The position numbers and the translations under genes are program-made. Of a DNA stretch of 64,000 nucleotides, positions 25,508 to 35,234 are shown piece by piece (the first letter of the stretch is position 1; each line of letters starts with the position of its first letter). The stretch covers positions 46,963 to 110,962 of the forward strand of contig PKTX01000006.1 of assembly GCA_002868945.1 (NCBI GenBank), given 5' to 3'. Source of the DNA: Desulfobulbaceae bacterium (GTDB lineage: Bacteria > Desulfobacterota > Desulfobulbia > Desulfobulbales > SURF-16). The notes beneath the pieces are model-generated. The model was not told the origin of the DNA and ran no database searches. It was given only the letters and a program-made list of their open reading frames with translations.

Positions 25508-27419
25508 GTTTATTCTTCTGCTGGTCCTGGCCGGCGCCCTGCTCTCCTGCGTAAAGGAGCAGCCGCAGCAGGCTCGGCGCAAGGGTTGCCAGGACTGCCA
25601 TGCGGAGATGGCCACTGCCCTGCAGCAGGGCAAGGTGCATAAGCCGGTGGCTGACAATGCCTGCGGCGCCTGTCATTTGCCGCATGGCGTCCTCGGCGGC
25701 ATCTTTCTGCGCCAGGAGCCGCCGGGCCTTTGTTATCGCTGTCATCGTCAGCTGGCAACGGCAGCGGCGGATGTCTCTGTTCATGAACCGGTGCGGCAGG
25801 GGCGCTGCGGGAAGTGTCATGCCAGCCATAACGCTCCCGAAGAGTATCTCTTGCAGGAGAAGGTTAACCAGTCGTGTTATGGCTGCCATGACCGGCGACT
25901 CTTTACGCGCCGGAATGTCCACCCGCCTCTTCAGGATGGGTGCACCTCCTGTCACAATCCCCACCATGCCGGGCAGGACAAGCTCCTGGTCAAGGAGGCG
26001 GATAGTCTCTGCCTGGAGTGTCATGAGAGTGGCGCGGCAACCTTTAAAGAGGCCCATTTCGGCTACCAGGCCGGCAGCGGTTGCGTGGGTTGTCATACCC
26101 CCCACAGCTCCGCAGGGCCTGGCCTGTTAAAGGCGGATACCCACATGCCCATGGCGCAGGGTAACTGTACATCCTGCCATGCGGAAGATGATACGGGTCT
26201 GCTCGTGGTGCCGGACAAGCCTGACACACTCTGCGTCTCGTGCCATGAGCAGGTGGTTGACCAGTCGGCAGGACGTCACCAACCGGTGATGGATGGATCG
26301 TGCCGCAGCTGTCATGCCCCGCATGCCAGTGAGGAGCGCCACCTGCTGGCCATGGCCCCGGAGGAGCTCTGCCTGCAATGCCATAGTGACGAACATGCCG
26401 CCGCGATGCGCAGCAGTCATGAGCCCTTTGACAAGGGGCAGTGTCTTGCCTGTCATACCGGCCATGGCAAAAAGGAGAATAACACCCTGAGCGCCGAGCC
26501 GGCCCTCTTGTGTGGCCAGTGCCATGCCCCTGAGCAGTATGGCCGGGGAGAGTTCAGTCATGCCCCGGCAAATAGCGGCGAATGCCTCACCTGCCATGCA
26601 CCGCACAACTCCAAAGAGAAGCGACTGCTTGTCGACCGCGACGGTGATATCTGTGTGGGATGTCATCAGGAAACAGCGGAAGAGCTTACCATGTTCAGTC
26701 TGCATATGCCCTTTGCCGCCGGCGAGTGCAGCCGCTGCCATGCGCCACACCAGGGCGAGCGGGCCGACCGCCTGCTGGCACCGCCGGAAGAAGGCCGGCT
26801 CTGCCTCGATTGTCATAAGGAGAGCCGCCTGGAACAGAAAAAGGAGCATGGCCATCTGCCCTTTGTCGAGGGAAGTTGCCAAAGCTGTCATGAACCGCAT
26901 GCCAGCAATACCTCGTTCATCCTCAAGCAGCCGGCCGGCGCCCTTTGTCTTTCCTGTCATCCTGATGTCAATGCGGTGGCGGCAGCCGACCATGTCCATG
27001 CCCCTGTTGCGGCAGGGAACTGCGGCGTCTGCCATATCGGCCACGGCTCCGGTAACAACAATCTGCTTATGAAGGATAAGCCGGATCTCTGTCTCACCTG
27101 TCACCCGGATATTGCTCGGTATTGGCAGGATGGCGTGGCCCATGCCCCGGCCCGTGAGGATTGTGGACTCTGCCATCAAGCCCATGGCGGCGAGCATGCC
27201 CGTTTGCTTGTCATGGATGCCACACAGCTCTGCTTTTCCTGCCATGAAAAAAATGGCCGCTTCAACAATGTCCACCAGGGCATTGAGCCACCGGGCTCAT
27301 CGTGTCTCACCTGCCATGACCCGCATGGCGGGGCGGATAAAGGCCTCCTTTATCCGGTTCACCATACGCCGTTTGACAAGGGGGGCTGCATGGCCTGTCA
27401 TAGGGAGGAGAGCACATGA
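25485..27419 (+). CDS. 26-heme c-type cytochrome lipoprotein
   Basis: Lipobox GALLSC; 26 CXXCH motifs counted in the translation. Confidence 0.92.
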   Translation: MNPRTPIKFILLLVLAGALLSCVKEQPQQARRKGCQDCHAEMATALQQGKVHKPVADNACGACHLPHGVLGGIFLRQEPPGLCYRCHRQLATAAADVSVHEPVRQGRCGKCHASHNAPEEYLLQEKVNQSCYGCHDRRLFTRRNVHPPLQDGCTSCHNPHHAGQDKLLVKEADSLCLECHESGAATFKEAHFGYQAGSGCVGCHTPHSSAGPGLLKADTHMPMAQGNCTSCHAEDDTGLLVVPDKPDTLCVSCHEQVVDQSAGRHQPVMDGSCRSCHAPHASEERHLLAMAPEELCLQCHSDEHAAAMRSSHEPFDKGQCLACHTGHGKKENNTLSAEPALLCGQCHAPEQYGRGEFSHAPANSGECLTCHAPHNSKEKRLLVDRDGDICVGCHQETAEELTMFSLHMPFAAGECSRCHAPHQGERADRLLAPPEEGRLCLDCHKESRLEQKKEHGHLPFVEGSCQSCHEPHASNTSFILKQPAGALCLSCHPDVNAVAAADHVHAPVAAGNCGVCHIGHGSGNNNLLMKDKPDLCLTCHPDIARYWQDGVAHAPAREDCGLCHQAHGGEHARLLVMDATQLCFSCHEKNGRFNNVHQGIEPPGSSCLTCHDPHGGADKGLLYPVHHTPFDKGGCMACHREEST

Positions 27420-28585
27420 AGATTCGCATAGGCATACTCACCCTGATCATTCTGCTCGGTGCCGGTGGTGTGGTGACGGCAGCCCCGGGCAAGACCTGTA
27501 TCAGCTGCCATCCGCAAGAGGATTTCACCGGCAAGATCGTCCATAAACCCGTGGCCCGCGGTCAGTGCAGTCAGTGTCATAATCCCCATGTGGCCAAGTA
27601 TGACAACCTGTTGAGCCACCAGGGCGGCGCACTTTGCTACTCCTGCCATGGCGAGGCCCGCGCCGCCTTCAGCGAGGGGGTTCAGCATCAACCCGTAAAA
27701 GAGGGGAGGTGTCTGACCTGTCACAGCGCCCATGTCTCGGCGGAAAAGGGTTTATTGCGGGGGCCTGTGGCCGACAGCTGCTTCAGTTGCCATGAGGATC
27801 TGGCGGCCAGGCAGTATAAGGTCAAACACAAGCCCTTTGCCGAGGGTGACTGTACTGCATGTCATCAGCCCCATCATGCCGATAATTTCCAACTCTTAAA
27901 GAATGATGGCGACCAGCTCTGCCTGGAGTGTCATAGCCGTCCTGCCTCCCTGGCCGGCCATCGTGGCTTTCCGGACGAAATCGGCCAGTGCCTTTCCTGT
28001 CATAATCCCCATGGCAGCGCCGGCAAGGGCTTGATGCGTGCCGCGCTGCATGCGCCTTTTGCCGAGGGGTGTACGGCCTGCCATGGAAAGGATTCCGCAA
28101 CAGGCATAGACCTCTGCCTCGGTTGTCATGCCGAAGTGGGCGAGCAGATGCGTGCTCCCCACTCCCATATGCTGGCCGGTGAAGGGGCCTGCGTGGCTTG
28201 CCACAGCCCCCATGCCGCCGATGTGGACGGTTTGCTGAAGGCCCCCTATGAACAGCTCTGCCGTTCCTGTCACGAGGCCACCATTGAGCGTAATCGGCGC
28301 AGCCTCCACCCCCATCCGGAGACTGAGAAGTGTACGGATTGCCATGCGCCGCATGGCTCGCCGCGTCTGGTCATGCTCAATGCGGATGGCAATGCCGTTT
28401 GTTCTCGCTGTCATGAGACCCAGGGGAAATTCAGCCATCCGGTGGGCAGTGAGGTGATTGATCACCGTACAGGTCAGGCCATGGATTGTCTGACCTGTCA
28501 CGATCCCATGGGCACCGAGTATCGCTATCACCTGAAACTAAGCGGCAAAAAGGCATTATGCGTCCAGTGCCACCGCAGCTATTAG
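27416..28585 (+). CDS. 16-heme c-type cytochrome
   Basis: 16 CXXCH motifs; signal peptide; ATGA overlap with the 26-heme gene. Confidence 0.92.
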   Translation: MKIRIGILTLIILLGAGGVVTAAPGKTCISCHPQEDFTGKIVHKPVARGQCSQCHNPHVAKYDNLLSHQGGALCYSCHGEARAAFSEGVQHQPVKEGRCLTCHSAHVSAEKGLLRGPVADSCFSCHEDLAARQYKVKHKPFAEGDCTACHQPHHADNFQLLKNDGDQLCLECHSRPASLAGHRGFPDEIGQCLSCHNPHGSAGKGLMRAALHAPFAEGCTACHGKDSATGIDLCLGCHAEVGEQMRAPHSHMLAGEGACVACHSPHAADVDGLLKAPYEQLCRSCHEATIERNRRSLHPHPETEKCTDCHAPHGSPRLVMLNADGNAVCSRCHETQGKFSHPVGSEVIDHRTGQAMDCLTCHDPMGTEYRYHLKLSGKKALCVQCHRSY

Positions 28586-28593
28586 AGGAAGAA

Positions 28594-29502
28594 ATGGATA
28601 CTATCCGCTCCGTTAAAGCAGCCCCCCTGATGCCGATATGGCTTGTGGTCCTTGTTGCGACGATGATCTTTGCCGGGCAAGTTCCGGCCGCCGCTGCATC
28701 GGGGCCATGGAAATTGGCCTTCAGCCTCAACCATGAGAGTATCAACAGTGCCCTGCCCACCGCTCTTTATGTGGATGGTGACAAGGAGCGCTACTATATG
28801 GTGGACAGTGCCGGTGGCCAGCTCGTTTCCTTTGATAAAGAGGGGGCCTTTTTAACCGCCTTTCAGCCGGATGAGGGCCTGGACCGGCCCTTTGACCTGG
28901 TCAGGTTGAGTGAGGCGGTCTTGGTTGTCGCGGAAAAAGGGCCGAACAGCCTGACCGTCATTGATTTTGCCGGGCAGGAGACCAAACGGCTGCAGGTGAA
29001 AGATCAGGGGCGGCCGCTTATGGTGGACAGGCTGGAGATCGGCAACAACGGCCGCCTCTATGCCTTGGACCGTGCCAGTGGCCGAATCTACCGCCTCACC
29101 GACTCCTTTACCGTTGCGCAGCGCTTTGATCTGCCGGAAGAAAAGGAGGCCCTTGTCGATTTCAAGGTGGTTGGTGAGCAGATTTGGGCCCTGGGACAAC
29201 AGAAGAAGCGCCTTTACGTCTATCATGAAAACGGCCGGCTCAGCAAGCGTCTCGACGTAGCCGATCTGGTGGTCTTTCCCGTTTCTCTGGCTGTTGATGA
29301 GGCCGGTCTTATCTATATTCTTGATCGGCACCAGGGTACGGTGGTGGTCTTGGATCGCAAGGCCAAGTTCAAATATCGCTTTCTCGGCAAGGGGCATGGC
29401 CCCGGCCATCTTTATTACCCCATGGAGATTCGTTTTGATCCCTGGGGTCGTCTCTGTGTTGTTGATGAGGGCAATGGCCGGGTGCAGATCTTCCGGCGCT
29501 AG
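28594..29502 (+). CDS. Exported NHL-type beta-propeller protein
   Basis: FPVSLAVDEAGLIYILDRHQGTVVVLD, LYYPMEIRFDPWGRLCVVDEGNGRVQIF. Confidence 0.82.
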   Translation: MDTIRSVKAAPLMPIWLVVLVATMIFAGQVPAAAASGPWKLAFSLNHESINSALPTALYVDGDKERYYMVDSAGGQLVSFDKEGAFLTAFQPDEGLDRPFDLVRLSEAVLVVAEKGPNSLTVIDFAGQETKRLQVKDQGRPLMVDRLEIGNNGRLYALDRASGRIYRLTDSFTVAQRFDLPEEKEALVDFKVVGEQIWALGQQKKRLYVYHENGRLSKRLDVADLVVFPVSLAVDEAGLIYILDRHQGTVVVLDRKAKFKYRFLGKGHGPGHLYYPMEIRFDPWGRLCVVDEGNGRVQIFRR

Positions 29503-29510
29503 GTGAGGAT

Positions 29511-30602
29511 ATGGTCTTAACAAGAGCTGCATGTATATGTCTGGTTGGGCTGCTGCTGGCCATGACCTGGCCGGCCTGGGCCAAGGTCAGCGGCCCCTGT
29601 GTCAATTGCCATACCATGCACAACAGCCAGGCCGGCAGTCCCATGGCCTATACCGTAAGCAGCGGTGTTACGACCTATACTTCCACACCCAACAAGGGGT
29701 TGCTCAACACCGATTGTGTCGGCTGCCACCAGGGCAGCAACAGTGGCGGTCCAGTGCCCTATGTCCTGGACGTCAGCCAACCTACATACGGGGCCACCGG
29801 CACCGAGGGCGACACCCTGGCCGGTGGCAACTTTTACTGGGTCAGCCAGGGGAATGACCGGGCCGGCCATAATGTTGCCGGGCTGGCCGGGAGTGACGTT
29901 GCGCACGGCAACCTGCCGCCCGGCTCCACTGACTCGGCACCCTTATCCCAGCTCACCTGCGCCGGCACCTACGGCTGCCATGGCGCGTCGACGGAGATTG
30001 ATGCCACCGTGGCACTGCTGGGCAGCCATCACGCCAATGACATGACTGCCTGGAACGACGGCAGCACGGTGGCCAAAAGCTATCGCTTTCTCGATGGTGT
30101 CCAGGGTTTGGAGGACAGCGATTACGAGTACCGGCCCACCAGCAGCGCCCACAATAAATATTATGGCGCAGATCGAACCGGGGAGACAGAGAGCAGTGGC
30201 ACCATAAGCAGCCACTGCGGTCGTTGTCATAATGATTTTCATAATGGCGTTGGCGAGATTTCCGAGGGCGTCTTCAGCAACAATGTCTGGCTGCGTCATC
30301 CCACTGATTTTGATATGAGTAATGCCGCCGGCTCCGAGTACGCCGCCTACAACGATTATCAGGGGGTGGGCACTCCCTATAGTGTCATTTCACCGGTGGC
30401 CACGGCCGATACCACCACAACCCTGAACCAGGCGGTGTATCAGCAGGCCGATGATGCCATTGTCATGTGTCTCTCCTGCCACCGGGCGCACGGCTCGCCC
30501 TATGACGGTATCTTGCGTTGGAACTACAAGAACTGGCCGTGTGAAAATGAAGGAACAGATTGTTTTAACGGGTGCGCCATATGTCATACGACCAAGGATT
30601 AA
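29511..30602 (+). CDS. Small multiheme cytochrome, OmcS/OmcE-like (paralog B)
   Basis: CVNCHTMHNSQ, CVGCH, LAGGNFYWV, GHNV, CAGTYGCH, CGRCH, CLSCHRAHGSPY, CAICH; same order as 15466..16578. Confidence 0.87.
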   Translation: MVLTRAACICLVGLLLAMTWPAWAKVSGPCVNCHTMHNSQAGSPMAYTVSSGVTTYTSTPNKGLLNTDCVGCHQGSNSGGPVPYVLDVSQPTYGATGTEGDTLAGGNFYWVSQGNDRAGHNVAGLAGSDVAHGNLPPGSTDSAPLSQLTCAGTYGCHGASTEIDATVALLGSHHANDMTAWNDGSTVAKSYRFLDGVQGLEDSDYEYRPTSSAHNKYYGADRTGETESSGTISSHCGRCHNDFHNGVGEISEGVFSNNVWLRHPTDFDMSNAAGSEYAAYNDYQGVGTPYSVISPVATADTTTTLNQAVYQQADDAIVMCLSCHRAHGSPYDGILRWNYKNWPCENEGTDCFNGCAICHTTKD

Positions 30603-31933
30603 CCATACTTTGTTGCTGTCTGGTGATGAGCAGTGCCGTGGTTGTTATAGCGCCGCCTGTTCAGGCCGCCAGCTATCGTGATTCGGCTCACGGCTCCGCT
30701 GTTGACAGACCGGCCATGAGCGGTTACGCCATCGGTAACTGCGCTCACTGTCACGAGATGCATGCCAGCCTGGCCGGTGTCGAGCCGGAGCCTTCCGGCG
30801 GTTCCCCCCACCCCTACACAGTCTTTGCCGATAATTTCACCAGTGGCGCTACAGCCGGTTCCTATCTGGTGACTGATAATTTCTGCTTCTACTGTCACGG
30901 TGAAGGATTCGAAGTGGTGCAGGCCGTGGCCAATGCTGATTACAGCACCACTTTCGGCGGCGGATCGCTTGGCACCCTGCCGCAGTCCATTCTTGCCGCC
31001 TTTAATCAGACCTCCTACCATAACCTAGGTGATATCCAAACTTTTATGACCACCGGCGATGGGGCGGCCATGTCCTCCTGGTACACATCCTCTTCCAATC
31101 CCTGCAACGCCTGTCATAATCCCCACCTGGCCAAGAAAAACTTTGGAAGTAGTTCAGTTTTCAGTGCACCATTGGCCAGCGCCATCTCCAAGCCCGGCGA
31201 CCACTTCAATCTGTGGGGCGGGAGTGAGACCATGGCCGCCTATAGCGGCTATGAACCGCCCTATGCCGATAGGACCAGCGAGGCCAGGGAACCGGATGGG
31301 ACAGTGGTGGCGGCCGGCGGCGACGGTTCCGGCCAGGCGGCTAAGACGCCTGACTACATCGGCTTTTGCACCGATTGTCACAATACCACCAATACCATCG
31401 AAAGCTCCACCCTGCCCCCCACTCTGCGCCCCATTGATTGGTCCAGCAGCGGTGACAAGCATGGTGGCTTGAGCCGCGACGTCGGCATTGATATCCGCGA
31501 GCCCTTTGCCTCGGCCCAGGCAGGCACGACAAATTTTGTCCTCTCCTGTCTCGATTGCCATGAACCGCACGGCGCAAGCAATATCATGCTCTTGCGCAGC
31601 CGGGTCAATGGCGAGGATATGGGGCTGCGCGAGGTCTCCACCACCAATGACATGGGTGCCCTGTGTCAGCGGTGCCACAAGGATGATGCGGCTGCGGGGT
31701 ATGGTTCTGCCGATCAGTGGCGTTATATTCATCATGAATCCAGCGACGCACCTTATCCCGGGCCACCTAATTTTTGCAAAGGTTGCCATAATACGACTGC
31801 CGGTTATGCAACACCTGTAGCCGGGGCAAGTCAGCCCAGAATCCACTGTGGCCAGTGTCACTTTCACAACAGTGATGACAGCTGGATGCTCGGTGTCAGA
31901 AGCGAAGAATACACCGGCCGTACAACCTTTTAG
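30581..31933 (+). CDS. Octaheme c-type cytochrome
   Basis: 8 CXXCH (CAHCHEMHAS, CFYCH, CNACH, CTDCH, CLDCH, CQRCH, CKGCH, CGQCH). Confidence 0.88.
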   Translation: MSYDQGLTILCCCLVMSSAVVVIAPPVQAASYRDSAHGSAVDRPAMSGYAIGNCAHCHEMHASLAGVEPEPSGGSPHPYTVFADNFTSGATAGSYLVTDNFCFYCHGEGFEVVQAVANADYSTTFGGGSLGTLPQSILAAFNQTSYHNLGDIQTFMTTGDGAAMSSWYTSSSNPCNACHNPHLAKKNFGSSSVFSAPLASAISKPGDHFNLWGGSETMAAYSGYEPPYADRTSEAREPDGTVVAAGGDGSGQAAKTPDYIGFCTDCHNTTNTIESSTLPPTLRPIDWSSSGDKHGGLSRDVGIDIREPFASAQAGTTNFVLSCLDCHEPHGASNIMLLRSRVNGEDMGLREVSTTNDMGALCQRCHKDDAAAGYGSADQWRYIHHESSDAPYPGPPNFCKGCHNTTAGYATPVAGASQPRIHCGQCHFHNSDDSWMLGVRSEEYTGRTTF

Positions 31934-31960
31934 AAATCTCCGGACAAAGAGCGGGGGCGC

Positions 31961-33430
31961 TTGAAAAAGATGAAAAAGAGGATTGTTGGCACAGGGCCGG
32001 GCAGCATAGGGCAGCGGCGGATTGTTCTGATCTGCCTGCTGGCGGCTGCCCTGTTTTCTTTGCAGGGATGTGTGGCCGGCCAGAAGACCACCTCGGCCCT
32101 GCTGGTGGCGCCGCAGCCGCTGGCCGAGCATGAGGGCTTGCTCACTATCTTTGTGCAGTTGGCCGGGCAAGAGGGCGGTGAGGCCTGGCTTGAAGTTTCC
32201 AGCGTGGAGTTGGTGGGGGAGGCAGCAGTCGTGGCCCTGGCCGGCGGCAACAGGGCGTTGGCCGCAGCCGAGATCGGCGACGGCCAGCGTTTTGTCGCCC
32301 GCGGGCCGGTACCGGCCGGCCGTTATGACTTTCTGCGCCTCACCCTTGATAAGGCGGCCCTGCAGCGTGACGGCAAAAAGATTCTGCTTACCCTTGAGCA
32401 GCCGATTGTCGACCTGCCCCTGCCGGGTGATTTCCAGATGGAGGCCGGCGATAGCCGCACCCTGATTATCTCCTGGGACGATGAAGCCTCATTGGTCAAC
32501 GAGGCCCACTTCAGCGCCCGCATGGCGCTTCTCAGCCCTCGCCGACCGCTGTTGGCTGATCTGGCCTATGTCAGTTGTCCTGATATCGACACCCTCTATC
32601 TGCTCAGTACGGACCGCAATCGGGTTTCCGGCTCCCTGGCCATCAAGGGGCGGCCCACGTACATGGCCTATGCTCCGCAGAGAAAGAGACTCTACGTCCT
32701 TTCCGAAGAGCAGTCCACCATCACCGTGGTGGAGACGGCCACCAGCCGCATTGTTGATCGCTTCAAGATTCCCATGACCGTGGCGCCCTCTTTTTTCATG
32801 AGCCCGGACGGTAACCGCGGTTATATCCTTGATGGCGGCGGCAACTATCTGACCCTGATGGATCTCAACCAGGGTGCCATGATCCAGCGGCAGCGGCTCG
32901 GTTATCAACCCCGCCATCTGATCTGGCACGCAGCGGGCCGCCAGCTTATTCTCTCCTCCGGCCTGGACCAGAAGATCTATTTCCTTGATGCCGAGACCCT
33001 GGCCACCCGGGATGTTCTGCCCGTGGGCAGCAGCCCTGACGGCCTTTTGGTGGATGATGATTATCTTTTTGTGGCCGAGCAGAGTGCCAATAGTCTCAGC
33101 ATTTTTGACTTGGACCGCGGTCAGGAGGTCAAGCGGTTGCAGGTGGGCCTGTGGCCTCGTCGCATCTTGAAAAATAACAATACCCTTTATGTCAGCAATT
33201 ATCGGAGCAGTTCCGTTTCCCTGGTGCTGGTCAGGCAGCAACGCGTGGCACGCACCATTGCCGTGGCTGATGGCCCCCTGGAGATGGTCTCGGCAAACCA
33301 CAGCAAGTGGATCTATGTTGCCGGGCGGCAGGGCGGTGCGATTACAGTGATCGACCAGACATCCAACCGGCCGGCCGCTCTTATTGAGCTGGCTGCCAAA
33401 CCGGCTGATCTTCTGGTTGTGCAAGAGTGA
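31961..33430 (+). CDS. Lipoprotein with YncE/YVTN-type beta-propeller
   Basis: Lipobox SLQGC; repeats LYVLSEEQSTITVVETATSRIVDRFKIP, GYILDGGGNYLTLMDL, LFVAEQSANSLSIFDLDRG. Confidence 0.78.
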   Translation: MKKMKKRIVGTGPGSIGQRRIVLICLLAAALFSLQGCVAGQKTTSALLVAPQPLAEHEGLLTIFVQLAGQEGGEAWLEVSSVELVGEAAVVALAGGNRALAAAEIGDGQRFVARGPVPAGRYDFLRLTLDKAALQRDGKKILLTLEQPIVDLPLPGDFQMEAGDSRTLIISWDDEASLVNEAHFSARMALLSPRRPLLADLAYVSCPDIDTLYLLSTDRNRVSGSLAIKGRPTYMAYAPQRKRLYVLSEEQSTITVVETATSRIVDRFKIPMTVAPSFFMSPDGNRGYILDGGGNYLTLMDLNQGAMIQRQRLGYQPRHLIWHAAGRQLILSSGLDQKIYFLDAETLATRDVLPVGSSPDGLLVDDDYLFVAEQSANSLSIFDLDRGQEVKRLQVGLWPRRILKNNNTLYVSNYRSSSVSLVLVRQQRVARTIAVADGPLEMVSANHSKWIYVAGRQGGAITVIDQTSNRPAALIELAAKPADLLVVQE

Positions 33431-33451
33431 TTCGGCAATGGATTTTTTTAT

Positions 33452-34669
33452 ATGAACAGAGTGTCCATCTTGAAATTTATCTTTTTGCCGCTGTTGGTCG
33501 GCTCGCTTTGCGGTCTGCTGCTCACCGGGACGCCACATCTCAGCCTGGCCGGTCCAGAGGATGACAGCGGCCAGTGCTGTACCTGCCACAGTGAGGTGTG
33601 CCGGGAGAGCGCCGGCCGGCTTTATGTGCATGCCCCGGTAGCGGAAAAACGGTGTGTGGTCTGTCACGGCAGGAGCAGGAGCAGTGAGGAGGCCGGGGTA
33701 AGGCCGGTGGCCTATGCGGCCGGCCAAGAAGATGTGCAAGAGGATGACGAGATTGATTGGTTTACCAAGGATTGCCGGGAACGAACCACGCATTGGTTTA
33801 AGTTGCCCGGCAATGCGGCCGGCCGGAGCTTGATCTTTATGGCGCGGGCCAATGGCAGGAAGATACTGGCCCGGCAGATTGTCCTGCCGGAGCTGGCTCA
33901 GGTTGAGCCCCTGCCCATGGCGGAGGGTGATCCGACCATTTTTGATGTGCGGGTTATGGAGGTGAAAAGAGGAGTTTTTCTCAGCGCCCGCATTGCCTGG
34001 AAGACGGATCGGCTCACCGATGCCCGGCTTCTTTACGGGGTGGATGAACTTGATTCCAGCACCGCGGTTGTTCAGCACCTGGCCACCCGGCATGAGATCA
34101 CCATAACCGGGCTGCAGGCCAAGCAGACCTATCAGGTGGTGGCTCTCGGTCGTGATGTCCTGGGCAATGAGGCCCGCTCTGCGCCGTTGCTCCTCTCCAC
34201 CGCCAAGGCCTTCAGGGAGCCGGAGTTCAGCGCGCCTCACTTTTCCGGGGAGGAGCTTGAGGTTGACACAGCCTATTACCGGCATGACGAGCGTCTTTTT
34301 GCCCGTTTTTCGACAAATTACCCGGTGGCCATACGCCTGGGTCGCCATGGCAATGGTCAGCCTTTTGGGAAGAATAGCGACAGGGAGGAGAAACGCATCC
34401 CCGTGGGCCACCCGCAGCTCGCCGATCCCTACACGTTGGCCATAACCGTCTGTGTGGAATGCCATCCCCAGGCCAAGGGAGTACAGTCGCATCCGGTGGA
34501 TGTCGGTCCCAAGGCGGACATGACTATCCCGGCTGATTATTCCACCATGCCAGATGGCCGGTTAAGCTGCATGTCCTGCCATCAGGCCCACGCCTCTGAC
34601 CACGAGTATCGCTTGACCCGCGCCCGACGGAAGGATCTCTGTCTGGGTTGTCATCGTAATTTCGGCTGA
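33452..34669 (+). CDS. Pentaheme c-type cytochrome with Fn3-like central region
   Basis: CCTCH, CVVCH ... CVECH, CMSCH, CLGCH; central LTDARLLYGVDELDSSTAVVQHLATRHEITITGLQAKQTYQVVALGRD. Confidence 0.82.
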   Translation: MNRVSILKFIFLPLLVGSLCGLLLTGTPHLSLAGPEDDSGQCCTCHSEVCRESAGRLYVHAPVAEKRCVVCHGRSRSSEEAGVRPVAYAAGQEDVQEDDEIDWFTKDCRERTTHWFKLPGNAAGRSLIFMARANGRKILARQIVLPELAQVEPLPMAEGDPTIFDVRVMEVKRGVFLSARIAWKTDRLTDARLLYGVDELDSSTAVVQHLATRHEITITGLQAKQTYQVVALGRDVLGNEARSAPLLLSTAKAFREPEFSAPHFSGEELEVDTAYYRHDERLFARFSTNYPVAIRLGRHGNGQPFGKNSDREEKRIPVGHPQLADPYTLAITVCVECHPQAKGVQSHPVDVGPKADMTIPADYSTMPDGRLSCMSCHQAHASDHEYRLTRARRKDLCLGCHRNFG

Positions 34670-34689
34670 GGCCGATCAGGATTGATACT

Positions 34690-35208
34690 ATGCAAGAGAA
34701 CAAAAGAAAGAAGTTGAATATGGCGATAAAAAAACAATTTCAGCGTTGGTTGCTGGTGCGTATCGCCGGGACGGTGATGCTTGCGGCCGGGACCGCAGCC
34801 GTGATCCTCTATTTTTATTCCCGGCAAGAACTGGGCGCCTCTTTTTATACGGCCCATATCACGGTGCGACGGGTCAGTGACCTCCTCCTGCCGGTGATTC
34901 TGGCCGGGGCCGGCGTCAGCCTGCTGAGCGGCCTGCTGCTTGCCCTTTTTCTGCCGCAGAAGATAGCCGGCCCCCTTTACCATATTGAAAACGACCTGCG
35001 TCTGGTGGGCCGCGGCGACCTCACCGTCAAGATTGTCCTGCGTCAGTGTGATACCCTGCAGGATTTTGCCGGCGTGGTCAATGATGCCGTGGGCCAGTTG
35101 CGACACAGTGTCGAGGAGGTGCAGCAGGGCCTGCGCGACCTTGATCAGAGTGGTCTGTCCGCCGCCCAGAGGGAGGCATTGCAACGTCTCTACGAGATCA
35201 GGGTCTGA
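34690..35208 (+). CDS. Two-TM HAMP domain protein without output domain
   Basis: Two TM segments then LPQKIAGPLYHIENDLRLVGRGDLTVKI HAMP and coiled coil; ends after 172 aa. Confidence 0.72.
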   Translation: MQENKRKKLNMAIKKQFQRWLLVRIAGTVMLAAGTAAVILYFYSRQELGASFYTAHITVRRVSDLLLPVILAGAGVSLLSGLLLALFLPQKIAGPLYHIENDLRLVGRGDLTVKIVLRQCDTLQDFAGVVNDAVGQLRHSVEEVQQGLRDLDQSGLSAAQREALQRLYEIRV

Positions 35209-35234
35209 TGGTAATGGCCTTCCTGGGTCTCGAC

